From Desulfuromonadales bacterium (lineage in GTDB: Bacteria; Desulfobacterota; Desulfuromonadia; Desulfuromonadales; BM103): a stretch of DNA of 6,485 nt. Position numbers and translations under genes: made by a program. The DNA lies in the NCBI GenBank assembly GCA_030614505.1, contig JAUWTX010000128.1, positions 1 through 6,485 on the forward strand, given 5' to 3'. Shown one piece after another: positions 1 through 6,372 of this stretch; position 1 is the stretch's first letter, and each line of letters begins with the position of its first letter. A model generated the notes under the pieces. The model saw only the letters and a list, made by a program, of their open reading frames with translations, was not told the origin of the DNA and ran no database searches.

Positions 1-438
1 ATCACCGGTCAGCGGCTTTGAATACTTGCTGTTGTGGGTCGGCAGGTAACCGTTGCGATCCACCAGAACGGCAAACACCACCATCTCGTCAGAGGCCTGA
101 AAGGTATCCTGGAAATCCTTGATCGTCATATCCAGGTAAAGATCGTAGGCCGTGTGATACTTTGGAATCGCGGAACCGGCCAGGGGGCCTTCGATGATCT
201 CCTTGTAGTCGGTGTCAAACAGATGTTCCTCGTAGAACATGCCGGTTGCCAAGGCGCTTTCGAACACCCCCTCAATCGCGCTGGCACCGATCTTTGCCAG
301 GGCACTTGCCTTGATCAGAAGCTCTTCGCGCAACACTTTCGAACGCTGTTCAACGATCAGGTAGGTCGATATCACCATGATCACGGCCAACACACCGATC
401 AATGCCATTACGATTTTTACATTTATACGATTCATCAT
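1..438 (-). CDS. Membrane sensor protein, probable methyl-accepting chemotaxis protein (5' part only)
   Basis: This is the first 146 codons of a membrane sensor that runs off the window at position 1. It opens with Met-Met and one hydrophobic helix at about residues 8-29 (VKIVMALIGVLAVIMVISTY and on), which fits an uncleaved signal anchor. An extracytoplasmic helix rich in Leu, Ala, Lys and Glu follows. Near the visible end is a beta-rich stretch containing VFAVLVDRNGYLPTHN and then KYSKPLTGD, of the type seen in Cache/PAS-like ligand-binding domains of chemoreceptors. No CXXCH haem motif is present in the visible part. The HAMP and signalling hairpin, which would prove an MCP, lie outside the window, so the MCP call rests on this domain style and on the cheW and cheR genes just upstream. 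A sensor kinase or a diguanylate cyclase with the same sensor domain is possible. An AAAGGG ribosome site at 447-452, 8 bases from the ATG, supports the start. The start is 65 bases after cheW, so the two are probably co-transcribed. Confidence 0.65.
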   Translation of the reverse strand, partial: MMNRINVKIVMALIGVLAVIMVISTYLIVEQRSKVLREELLIKASALAKIGASAIEGVFESALATGMFYEEHLFDTDYKEIIEGPLAGSAIPKYHTAYDLYLDMTIKDFQDTFQASDEMVVFAVLVDRNGYLPTHNSKYSKPLTGD

Positions 439-503
439 TAATCGCGCCCTTTAGTTTATGAACCCTGGTGTCCGTGAAACCTGATTTGCAGATTTTCATC
501 AGA

Positions 504-1067
504 TCAGCTATCAACCTCAAATTGCTTCTTCTGATCGACAATCAGCTCTGGTCGCTCTAATAGCCTGTTCATATCCAGCAGGACAAGAACATCTTCACCC
601 TGGACAACCTTGCCGGAAATCAGGTCTCGAGCACCTGCACCTGCTCCATCCGCCAAAGACTCGATCTGCTCCTCATCGATGCCGGCCATACCTTCGACAA
701 TCTCCACCAGCAGAGCGGTCTTAATCGTCCCCTCTTCAACAACCACCAGACGAAAATTGTCGTGGATCTTCTGGGCATCTTGACCGAGCAGAGGACACAT
801 ATCCGTAACAGCCACAATTTCTCCCCGCAGATTAAAAATTCCACGCAGGTGCTCCGGCAATCGGGGGACACGAACCAGGTGCGGCAACTTGAGAACTTCA
901 CGACAGTTCGCTGCCAGCAGGCCATAACGACTATTGCCACAACGAATAATCAGGTACTCGATTCTGGACCCTCCGGCACTCTCTTCCACAGCTTCCAAGC
1001 TGCGCCAGTAATCAGTGCGCATTTCCTGCAGGATTTGATCGATTTCGTAACCTTGATTTTCATGCAT
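504..1067 (-). CDS. cheW: CheW-type chemotaxis coupling protein
   Basis: This is a 187-residue cytoplasmic adaptor that would link chemoreceptors to the histidine kinase CheA. A single CheW domain spans about residues 36-178. It begins with EYLIIRCGNSRYGLLAANCREVLKL and carries the family signature HLRGIFNLRGEIVAVTDM (residues 73-90). R81-G82 matches the conserved Arg-Gly of the CheW core, and a second beta-barrel half ends in VLVLLDMNRLL. The protein is somewhat longer than E. coli CheW because of an N-terminal extension of about 35 acidic and polar residues that may be helical. The ATG is preceded by AAAGGAG at 1078-1084 with a 10-base spacer. The gene follows cheR after a 262-base gap and precedes the membrane sensor by 65 bases, which suggests that CheW serves that receptor. 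No CheA or CheY domain is fused to it. The family assignment is secure, but which array it joins is inferred. Confidence 0.93.
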   Translation of the reverse strand: MHENQGYEIDQILQEMRTDYWRSLEAVEESAGGSRIEYLIIRCGNSRYGLLAANCREVLKLPHLVRVPRLPEHLRGIFNLRGEIVAVTDMCPLLGQDAQKIHDNFRLVVVEEGTIKTALLVEIVEGMAGIDEEQIESLADGAGAGARDLISGKVVQGEDVLVLLDMNRLLERPELIVDQKKQFEVDS

Positions 1068-1098
1068 GAGCGACCAACTCCTTTGATAGACCTAAAGT

Positions 1099-1120
1099 AA
1101 ATTTCTCAAAAATTTCTCAA
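1099..1120. repeat. Tandem 11-bp direct repeat in the cheW leader
   Basis: Two exact, abutting copies of AAATTTCTCAA (plus strand; TTGAGAAATTT in the direction of cheW) lie at 1099-1109 and 1110-1120, followed by a further AAA. They sit 32-53 bases upstream of the cheW ATG, between the candidate -10 element and the ribosome binding site. The 11-bp period is close to one DNA helical turn, so a regulator could bind both copies on one face. It could equally be a chance duplication in AT-rich leader DNA. Confidence 0.6.
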
Positions 1121-1139
1121 AAATGATGGTTGCCTGCAG

Positions 1140-1166
1140 GTTATAACGATGTTTCAAATTTGTCAA
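1140..1166 (-). promoter_or_regulatory. Candidate sigma-70-type promoter for cheW
   Basis: Read on the minus strand, there is a perfect TTGACA (plus 1161-1166) and a TATAAC (plus 1140-1145) separated by 15 bases, slightly shorter than the usual 16-18. Transcription would start near 1133 and give a leader of about 65 bases containing the tandem 11-bp repeat and the AAAGGAG site. It lies in the 262-base non-coding gap after cheR (1068-1329). Outside this promoter and the repeat I see nothing definite in that gap: no convincing terminator, RNA gene or small ORF with a ribosome site. The call rests on two hexamers only. Confidence 0.4.
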
Positions 1167-1329
1167 ACAAAGCTAAGTTAATAGTTTCCAAAGATTTTTC
1201 TTGACAAGTCCTCGATCAACAAAGGCAACAGACAGAACTTTAACAAACACTGTTCAACTAAATTCCAAGAAGGCTTATATGTTAGGAAAAACCAGGGGGG
1301 ACGACTCAAAGGAAGAGAGGATAATTGAT

Positions 1330-3213
1330 TCAGGAATTGGCTATTTCAGCCAACTCACGATGTACAATTTCAAGGAAAACTCCTCGAGAGAGTCCACCTG
1401 AGAAGGGAATGAGTGATTGATCTGCGGCCTGTTCAAGAGCACGAACAGTATTCCGCAGCGAACGCTGTCTTTTTTCTGCATCGGCCAATCGATCATAAGC
1501 TTTTGCGGAGAGATAATGGGCCATGACGAAGGCAGGATCCAGCCACAAGATTTTCTGGTACTCTATCAGGGCGCGCTCGAGGAACCCTTCCATATCGAGG
1601 ATCAGACCGCGCAACAGATAGGCCTCAGGCAACAGGTCATCTTCTCTGATCGCTCGAGCACAACAGATCCGGGCGTCACTGTATTTACCCTGATTTGCCA
1701 TCAGCAAACCCTTAGCGACCAAAGCTTTCGGGTTGTCCGGTTGCTGTTCCAGAAGCAGCTCAAACAGTTTGCCAGCTTCAGCAAACCGCTCACGATCAAA
1801 GGCTATCAAAGCGTCACGATAAAGTTGTTCCGGATCACGCCGAAGATTTTTTTTGGCTTGAGTCAGAGTCTTCTTTTTCGGCACAACAGCTGCCACAATC
1901 GATTTTCTCTCTGCTTTTGCAGGCGCATGGACAACCGCTTCAATCGACCGGGCACGCTTCGATAACATCTTGCCTGTCATGCTCTTTTTTGTAGAAGCAC
2001 CCTCTTTCAATTGATAAAAGAACGCATTGTTCTGATACTGGCGCTGAAAGCGATCAGAAACATTCTGCATCGTCTCGGAATGCCCCATAAAGAGGTATCC
2101 CTTCGGTCTCAGAGATTGACTGAATTTGGCAACGATCTGCCGAATTGTTTCGTGCTTAAAGTAGATAAACACATTACGACAAAACAACAGATCGATGTCT
2201 CCTGTTGCATTGTCTCCTCCAGGAAAACGATCTGTTTGCAAGTTGAGATAATTAAACCGCACCATTTGCCTTGCTTGCGCAGAAAGCTGGAAAAGATTAT
2301 CCACCTTCTGAAAATAACGATCCCGCAACGAACTCTCCATCATGCGCAATGAACGCTCACCATAAATACCCTCGCGTGCCTGACGCAATGCACGCTTGTT
2401 GATATCGGTCGCCAGTATCTGGATATCCCAGCCAACCAGCTCAGGAAAATGTTCAAGAAGCAGGATTGCCAGAGAGTATGGCTCCTCACCAGTGGAACAG
2501 CCTGCCGACCAGATACGCAGCTTGCCATGAGACTTGTTCTGTTCCAGAAGCCGGGGGATTACATAGTGAGTGAGCGCCTGCCGATGAGAGCGGTAGCGAA
2601 AGAACGAGGTTTCACCAACAGTCAACAAACCGAGCAGCTTGTTGACTTCGTCATAGTTCTCAGAAGTTGCTGTCAGGTAATTGGAATAGACTGGCAACGA
2701 TTCTATACGCAGGGCCTGAATACGTCGCATCAGACCTCGTTCCAGAATTCGGTGATTGTGTTGACTGAAGTGCAGGCCACTATGTTCGAGTAAAAAACTT
2801 TTGAGCGCCGTCAACTCATCTTCATCAAAAGAAATTCCTGACAGATATTTGCGGTTTCCGGACAAACGTTCCAGACAGACATACAGCCGCTCACGATCAA
2901 GAGGACAGGCTTGAAAGTCGAAGGCATCAAGCATCTCGTATTCGAGGCTGGCATCATCGCTGACAACAATCAGCGGGACCTGGCGCAATTGTCGATGGTT
3001 GCTAAGTTTCCTGTAGAGCTCCATCGCCTCACCTGCATAATGGCTCATGCCAAGTATAATCAGGTTCGGTTGATACTCCAGGAGTGTGTGAATCAATATG
3101 CGCTTGGCTGGACTGCAGGTCACCTCGTGACCAGTCTGACTCAACCAGCCCCGCAGATCCTGGCAGAGTTCCATGGCGTCGTCGATGACATATATCTTCA
3201 GATAGCGTGGCAT
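1330..3213 (-). CDS. Chemoreceptor glutamate methyltransferase: degenerate receiver - CheR - TPR fusion
   Basis: This 627-residue cytoplasmic protein would transfer methyl groups from S-adenosylmethionine to receptor glutamates. Residues 1-118 form a receiver-like domain. The acidic pair D11-D12 (VIDDA) and S85 remain, but the phospho-acceptor position reads LIILGMS (G55 instead of Asp) and the switch Lys is C103 (QACPLD), so it probably cannot be phosphorylated. Residues 128-400 are CheR: the N-terminal helical part, LTVGETSFFR (197-206), the SAM-binding loop IWSAGCSTGEEPYSLAI (234-250), ATDIN (268-272), DLLFCRNVFIYF (341-352) and GHSE (377-380). A basic, Ala/Lys-rich linker (about 405-460) leads to three or four TPR repeats (about 462-596), the layout known for TPR-bearing CheR proteins such as Myxococcus FrzF. 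The gene starts 20 bases after glnS with no good ribosome site close by; an AAGGA at 3231-3235 is 17 bases away. cheW and the receptor follow. The methyltransferase call is secure, while the target receptor is inferred. Confidence 0.93.
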   Translation of the reverse strand: MPRYLKIYVIDDAMELCQDLRGWLSQTGHEVTCSPAKRILIHTLLEYQPNLIILGMSHYAGEAMELYRKLSNHRQLRQVPLIVVSDDASLEYEMLDAFDFQACPLDRERLYVCLERLSGNRKYLSGISFDEDELTALKSFLLEHSGLHFSQHNHRILERGLMRRIQALRIESLPVYSNYLTATSENYDEVNKLLGLLTVGETSFFRYRSHRQALTHYVIPRLLEQNKSHGKLRIWSAGCSTGEEPYSLAILLLEHFPELVGWDIQILATDINKRALRQAREGIYGERSLRMMESSLRDRYFQKVDNLFQLSAQARQMVRFNYLNLQTDRFPGGDNATGDIDLLFCRNVFIYFKHETIRQIVAKFSQSLRPKGYLFMGHSETMQNVSDRFQRQYQNNAFFYQLKEGASTKKSMTGKMLSKRARSIEAVVHAPAKAERKSIVAAVVPKKKTLTQAKKNLRRDPEQLYRDALIAFDRERFAEAGKLFELLLEQQPDNPKALVAKGLLMANQGKYSDARICCARAIREDDLLPEAYLLRGLILDMEGFLERALIEYQKILWLDPAFVMAHYLSAKAYDRLADAEKRQRSLRNTVRALEQAADQSLIPFSGGLSRGVFLEIVHRELAEIANS

Positions 3214-3233
3214 AAGCTGACAGACAACAATCC

Positions 3234-4919
3234 TTAGGTCTTAGCCAGTTTGGCCCAGGTATCGCGCAAGGTTACGCTGCGATTGAAAACCAACTTTTCA
3301 GGCCGTGAGTCTTCACTGTCAACACAGAAATAACCCAGGCGCTCGAACTGGAAAGTCGCTCCAGGGGTTGCCTCGGCCAGGCTTGGCTCCACAAATGCCT
3401 GCGAAAGAACTTCAAGGGATGCTTCGTTGAGCAGCTCACGATAGTCGCGATCCTTTTCTGCCGCCGGGTCGGCAACGATGAGCAAACGATCATAAAGACG
3501 GACTGCGATCGGTACGGCATGCGCAGCAGAAACCCAGTGGATAATCCCCTTAACCTTTTTCCTTCCTTCTGGCAAAACGCCCCCGCCGGTTTCAGCATCG
3601 TAACTGCAGCGCAATTCCGTCACTTCTCCGGAGACCGGGTCCTTGATCACTTCATCGCAACGTATGATATAACCGTAGCGCAGCCGAACTTCGCGGCCCG
3701 GCCCCAGACGGAAGAACTTCTTGGGTGGGTCTTCCATGAAATCATCTTTATCTACATAAATCTCGCGACTGAAGGGAATGGTGCGAGTCCCCATGGAGGG
3801 ATTTTTGGGATGTCTGGCAGCAACAAACTCTTCCGTCTGCCCTTCAGGGTAATTGGTAATCGTCACTTTTAGCGGACGCAACACACCCATGGCACGCGGT
3901 GCCACCTGGTCAAGATCTTCACGGACACAGTCTTCGAGAACGCTCATCTCAATAACGCTGTCGCTCTTGCCGACACCAATCCGTGTACAGAAAGTGCGAA
4001 TTGCGGCTGCCGTAAAACCACGGCGGCGCATCCCCGAAAGGGTCGGCATGCGCGGGTCGTCCCAGCCGGAGACATGCTTTTCATTGACAAGCTCCAGCAG
4101 GCGACGCTTGCTCATGAACGTGTAGGTAAGGTTCAATCTGGCAAACTCGATCTGTTGTGGATGGTAAATCTCCAGCGCCTCACAGAACCAATCATAAAGG
4201 GGACGATGATCCTGGAATTCGAGGGTACAGAGAGAATGGGTGATCTTTTCGATGGAATCTGACTGGCCATGGGCAAAATCATACATCGGATAAATGCACC
4301 ACACATCTCCGGTGCGGGGATGCGTGGCCCGCAGGATGCGATAAAGAACTGGATCACGCAGGTTCAGATTGGGCGAGGCCATGTCGATCCTGGCACGCAG
4401 CACGCGGGAACCGTTGTCAAACTCGCCGGACCGCATACGTTGCAACAGGTCGAGATTCTCTTCGCTGCTGCGACTGCGATAAGGGCTCTCTTTACCAGGC
4501 TCCGTCAATGTCCCGCGATACTCACGCATCTCTTCAGAACTCAGGTCACAGACATAGGCAAGATCTTTTTTAACCAGCTTTTCCGCATATCCATACAAAG
4601 TCTCAAAATAGTCCGAGGCATGATATTCATGCTCGCCCCAATCAAAGCCGAGCCAATTCACATCGGTTTTGATGGCATCAATATATTCCTGCTCTTCCTT
4701 GACCGGGTTGGTGTCATCAAAACGCAGGTGGCAACACCCCTGGTAATGACTGGCCAGACCGAAATTGAGACAAATTGATTTGGCGTGGCCGATATGTAGA
4801 TAACCGTTGGGTTCCGGCGGAAAGCGCGTAATGACAGTCTTGTGTTTACCGCTGGCAAGATCCTCATCGACAATATTGCGGATAAAGTTGGGCCCCAACT
4901 GTATAGCGGGTTGACTCAT
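3234..4919 (-). CDS. glnS: Glutaminyl-tRNA synthetase (GlnRS)
   Basis: This 561-residue class Ib aminoacyl-tRNA synthetase, close to the 554 of E. coli, charges tRNA-Gln with glutamine using ATP. The Rossmann catalytic core carries FPPEPNGYLHIGHAKS (residues 33-48) with the HIGH signature at 42-45, and TFMSKRRL (267-274), the KMSKS counterpart. Other GlnRS-typical segments are RFDDTNP (66-72), YRGTLTEPGKESPYR (134-148) and GWDDPRMPTLSGMRRRGF (285-302). From about residue 340 onward lie the beta-barrels that read the anticodon, including a NYPEGQTEEF stretch. The PEPNGY form and the barrel type indicate GlnRS rather than GluRS. A GAGGAG site at 4930-4935, 10 bases ahead of the ATG, supports the start. 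The gene is 66 bases after ispF and is separated from it by a hairpin repeat without a T-run. cheR begins 20 bases after its stop, so read-through into the chemotaxis gene is likely. Confidence 0.97.
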   Translation of the reverse strand: MSQPAIQLGPNFIRNIVDEDLASGKHKTVITRFPPEPNGYLHIGHAKSICLNFGLASHYQGCCHLRFDDTNPVKEEQEYIDAIKTDVNWLGFDWGEHEYHASDYFETLYGYAEKLVKKDLAYVCDLSSEEMREYRGTLTEPGKESPYRSRSSEENLDLLQRMRSGEFDNGSRVLRARIDMASPNLNLRDPVLYRILRATHPRTGDVWCIYPMYDFAHGQSDSIEKITHSLCTLEFQDHRPLYDWFCEALEIYHPQQIEFARLNLTYTFMSKRRLLELVNEKHVSGWDDPRMPTLSGMRRRGFTAAAIRTFCTRIGVGKSDSVIEMSVLEDCVREDLDQVAPRAMGVLRPLKVTITNYPEGQTEEFVAARHPKNPSMGTRTIPFSREIYVDKDDFMEDPPKKFFRLGPGREVRLRYGYIIRCDEVIKDPVSGEVTELRCSYDAETGGGVLPEGRKKVKGIIHWVSAAHAVPIAVRLYDRLLIVADPAAEKDRDYRELLNEASLEVLSQAFVEPSLAEATPGATFQFERLGYFCVDSEDSRPEKLVFNRSVTLRDTWAKLAKT

Positions 4920-4946
4920 GTGGCGATTACTCCTCGTAGGTTGCGA

Positions 4947-4983
4947 CTAGCAGCCAGTTTATTGATAGTTCGACAGGCGGCTA
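4947..4983. repeat. Imperfect inverted repeat (hairpin element, copy B) ahead of glnS
   Basis: On the plus strand TAGCAGCC (4948-4955) faces GGCGGCTA (4976-4983) across a 20-base loop. Seven of eight positions pair, and an inner GT/AC pair can extend the stem. It shares its arms with the palindrome at 6187-6213: read on the minus strand both end in ACTGGCTGCTAG, and both contain GCCTGTC in the other arm. It fills most of the ispF-glnS gap and stops 11 bases short of the GAGGAG ribosome site. No T-run follows, so it is not a standard terminator. It may be a dispersed REP-like element or an mRNA hairpin in the glnS leader. Confidence 0.65.
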
Positions 4984-4985
4984 AA

Positions 4986-5468
4986 CTATTTCCCGGGTGC
5001 GTCTATCAGCACCACCGCATGTGCGGAGATCCCTTCACCGCGACCGGTATAGCCAAGCTCTTCGGTGGTCGTAGCCTTGACATTTACGCAGCCACTCGGA
5101 ACCTGACAGACTTTGGCCAGGTTGGTGATCATCTGGGACACATGGGGCGCCAGCTTGGGCCGCTGGGCAACGATCGTAGTATCAAGGTTGCTGATCCTGT
5201 ATTTTCGAGTCTGTGCCAGACCAACAACATGTTCAAGTAGCAGCATACTGTTGATCCCCTTGTAAGAAGGATCGGTGTCAGGGAAATAACGGCCGATATC
5301 ACCAAGACCAAGAGCTCCGAGAATCGCATCGGAAACCGCATGCAGGAGAACATCGGCATCCGAGTGACCCAAGAGCCCATATTCGTAGGGAATCGTCACC
5401 CCACCCAGAACCAGAGGACGATCAGGGACCAAGCGATGGACGTCAAAACCGTGGCCAATACGTATCAT
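4986..5468 (-). CDS. ispF: 2-C-methyl-D-erythritol 2,4-cyclodiphosphate synthase
   Basis: IspF is the MEP-pathway enzyme that cyclises CDP-methylerythritol 2-phosphate to methylerythritol 2,4-cyclodiphosphate with release of CMP. It is normally a cytosolic zinc-dependent homotrimer. The 160-residue length is typical. The zinc ligands are seen as D9 and H11 in IGHGFDVHRL and H43 in ADVLLHAVSDA. Other family motifs are LLGHSDAD (32-39), DIGRYFPDTD (57-66), IVAQRPKLAPH (99-109) and KATTTEELGYTGRGEGI (131-147). The ATG overlaps the ispD stop by four bases (ATGA, 5465-5468), so translation is coupled to ispD. A purine-rich GAGAGG lies at 5479-5484. All key residues are intact and nothing points to a fusion or frameshift. 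The stop is TAG, 66 bases before glnS. Confidence 0.97.
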   Translation of the reverse strand: MIRIGHGFDVHRLVPDRPLVLGGVTIPYEYGLLGHSDADVLLHAVSDAILGALGLGDIGRYFPDTDPSYKGINSMLLLEHVVGLAQTRKYRISNLDTTIVAQRPKLAPHVSQMITNLAKVCQVPSGCVNVKATTTEELGYTGRGEGISAHAVVLIDAPGK

Positions 5469-6166
5469 GTCAGACTCACCTCTCCCGCTGCCAGCAAGGC
5501 TCTGGCCAATGCCAGATCTGCCTTTGTCGTTATCTTGAGATTATGGGGATGGCCGGGCAAAACCGCAACCGGCCAGCCGCACCATTCGATCAACGAAGCA
5601 TCATCGGTTCCAATATAGCCGCTTGCATAAGCCCGCCGATGAGCCTCACGAATCCGTTCACAACGAAAAGCCTGGGGCGTCTGCACCTGCCAGAGCAGGC
5701 TGCGATCAAGCGTTGACCGGACCCGGCCGTCAAAAACCTCTTTGATCGTATCCTGGGCCGGGATAGCCAGCAGGGCAGCCCCTTCAACAGCAGCCAGCTG
5801 CACCAGAAGACCAATTTGTTCTTTCGGGAAAAAGGGGCGAACGCCATCATGAACCAGGATGATATCCTGGTCAGCTGCGCCACAAGCATCCAGACCGTTA
5901 CGCACTGAATCCTGTCGTTCGCCTCCGCCTGCTATCACACCACCGATTTTCTCCAGACGGTAGCGATCCACCAGGTCGGTTCGACAGAATGCAACATCCG
6001 ATTCCGGAACAATCAGATGGATGGCCGTGATCTGTGGATGAGCAGCAAGACGCGACAAGGTTTGTACCAGGACCGGCTGATCGCCTAACTCCAGATACTG
6101 TTTCCTGGTGTCGCCCCCAATCCTGCTGCCACTGCCCGCAGCGGGGACCAGAACATGAACATTCAT
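5465..6166 (-). CDS. ispD: 2-C-methyl-D-erythritol 4-phosphate cytidylyltransferase
   Basis: IspD joins CTP to methylerythritol 4-phosphate to give CDP-methylerythritol, the third step of the MEP route to isopentenyl diphosphate. With the chosen ATG the protein has 233 residues, a normal length. It shows the nucleotide-binding start VLVPAAGSGSRIGG followed by RKQYLELG (residues 21-28), GGERQDSVRNGL (81-92), VHDGVRPF (105-112), QTPQAF (162-167), TDDAS (187-191) and NLKITT (209-214). The start at 6166 is preferred over an in-frame GTG at 6187. AGAGGA lies 6 bases before the ATG, homology begins at once after it (MNVHVLVPAAG), and the GTG lies inside the hairpin repeat. The 3' end overlaps ispF by four bases. 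The gene probably starts a transcription unit, because a terminator separates it from the upstream carD, but I see no convincing promoter. Confidence 0.97.
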   Translation of the reverse strand: MNVHVLVPAAGSGSRIGGDTRKQYLELGDQPVLVQTLSRLAAHPQITAIHLIVPESDVAFCRTDLVDRYRLEKIGGVIAGGGERQDSVRNGLDACGAADQDIILVHDGVRPFFPKEQIGLLVQLAAVEGAALLAIPAQDTIKEVFDGRVRSTLDRSLLWQVQTPQAFRCERIREAHRRAYASGYIGTDDASLIEWCGWPVAVLPGHPHNLKITTKADLALARALLAAGEVSLT

Positions 6167-6172
6167 AAGCAA

Positions 6173-6178
6173 TCCTCT
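6173..6178 (-). promoter_or_regulatory. Ribosome binding site that fixes the ispD start
   Basis: AGAGGA on the minus strand, 6 bases before the ATG at 6164-6166. It decides for this ATG against the longer reading from the GTG at 6185-6187, which has only the hairpin repeat upstream of it. Confidence 0.8.
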
Positions 6179-6186
6179 GGTCTTCA

Positions 6187-6213
6187 CTAGCAGCCTGTCT
6201 GACTGGCTGCTAG
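6187..6213. repeat. Near-perfect palindrome (hairpin element, copy A) ahead of ispD
   Basis: CTAGCAGCC (6187-6195) and GGCTGCTAG (6205-6213) form a perfect 9-bp inverted repeat. The nine bases between them contain a further GTC/GAC pairing after one T-T mismatch, so the element is a 27-base near-palindrome. On the minus strand it ends 8 bases before the AGAGGA site of ispD. Its arms recur at 4947-4983 ahead of glnS. No T-run follows it in either direction, so it is not a classical terminator. It could be a REP-like intergenic repeat, an mRNA stability or processing hairpin, or a dyad operator. Confidence 0.8.
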
Positions 6214-6310
6214 AATCAGATCAATCGTCAACAACCACTTGAAGTGTTATTTCTATCGCATTTGCCGTCGTTTGAAAATCATTATTAGCGATTCCACACC
6301 CCGGTGGGCA

Positions 6311-6343
6311 AATAAAAAAGCCGAGTGCACATCAGCACCCGGC
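6311..6343 (-). terminator. Intrinsic terminator downstream of carD
   Basis: On the minus strand GCCGGGTGC and GCACTCGGC form a 9-bp, GC-rich stem (one G-T pair) around the 6-base loop TGATGT, and TTTTTTATT follows directly. It starts 29 bases after the carD stop. It should end most carD transcripts and so separate carD from ispD. The 97 bases between it and the ispD hairpin (6214-6310) hold no gene. The best promoter-like pair there (TTGCCC and AATAAT, 19 apart) is too weak to call. Confidence 0.88.
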
Positions 6344-6372
6344 CTGGAATCATCAATCGAAGCAAATCAGGA

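Noticed and set aside
439..503. Possible hairpin between cheW and the membrane sensor (CTGAT facing ATCAG)
   Set aside because: The arms are only five bases long and AT-rich, the loop is long and no T-run follows. It is not enough for a terminator call.
350..541. Minus-strand 63-codon reading frame bridging cheW and the membrane sensor
   Set aside because: It lies out of frame across the end of cheW and the start of the receptor, both well supported. Its product has no recognisable features.
1068..1105. A second cheW promoter using TTGAGA from the tandem repeat with TATCAA
   Set aside because: Transcription would begin in or after the AAAGGAG ribosome site and leave the mRNA without a usable leader.
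1260..1329. Possible terminator after the cheR-type gene
   Set aside because: Only short, broken complementarity such as CTCTC against GAG is seen, with no stable stem followed by a T-run.
1201..1401. Plus-strand 66-codon reading frame in the cheR-cheW gap
   Set aside because: It starts at a TTG with no ribosome site, overlaps the 3' end of the methyltransferase gene, and its translation looks like no known protein.
6167..6187. A seven-codon N-terminal extension of ispD starting at a GTG at 6187
   Set aside because: The GTG lies within the hairpin repeat, has no ribosome site, and the extra residues (KTRGLL) are not part of the IspD family start. The ATG at 6166 has AGAGGA 6 bases upstream.
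6281..6311. Promoter for ispD (TTGCCC and AATAAT on the minus strand)
   Set aside because: The -35 match is weak and the 19-base spacing is too long. A promoter is expected here after the carD terminator, but this sequence does not establish it.
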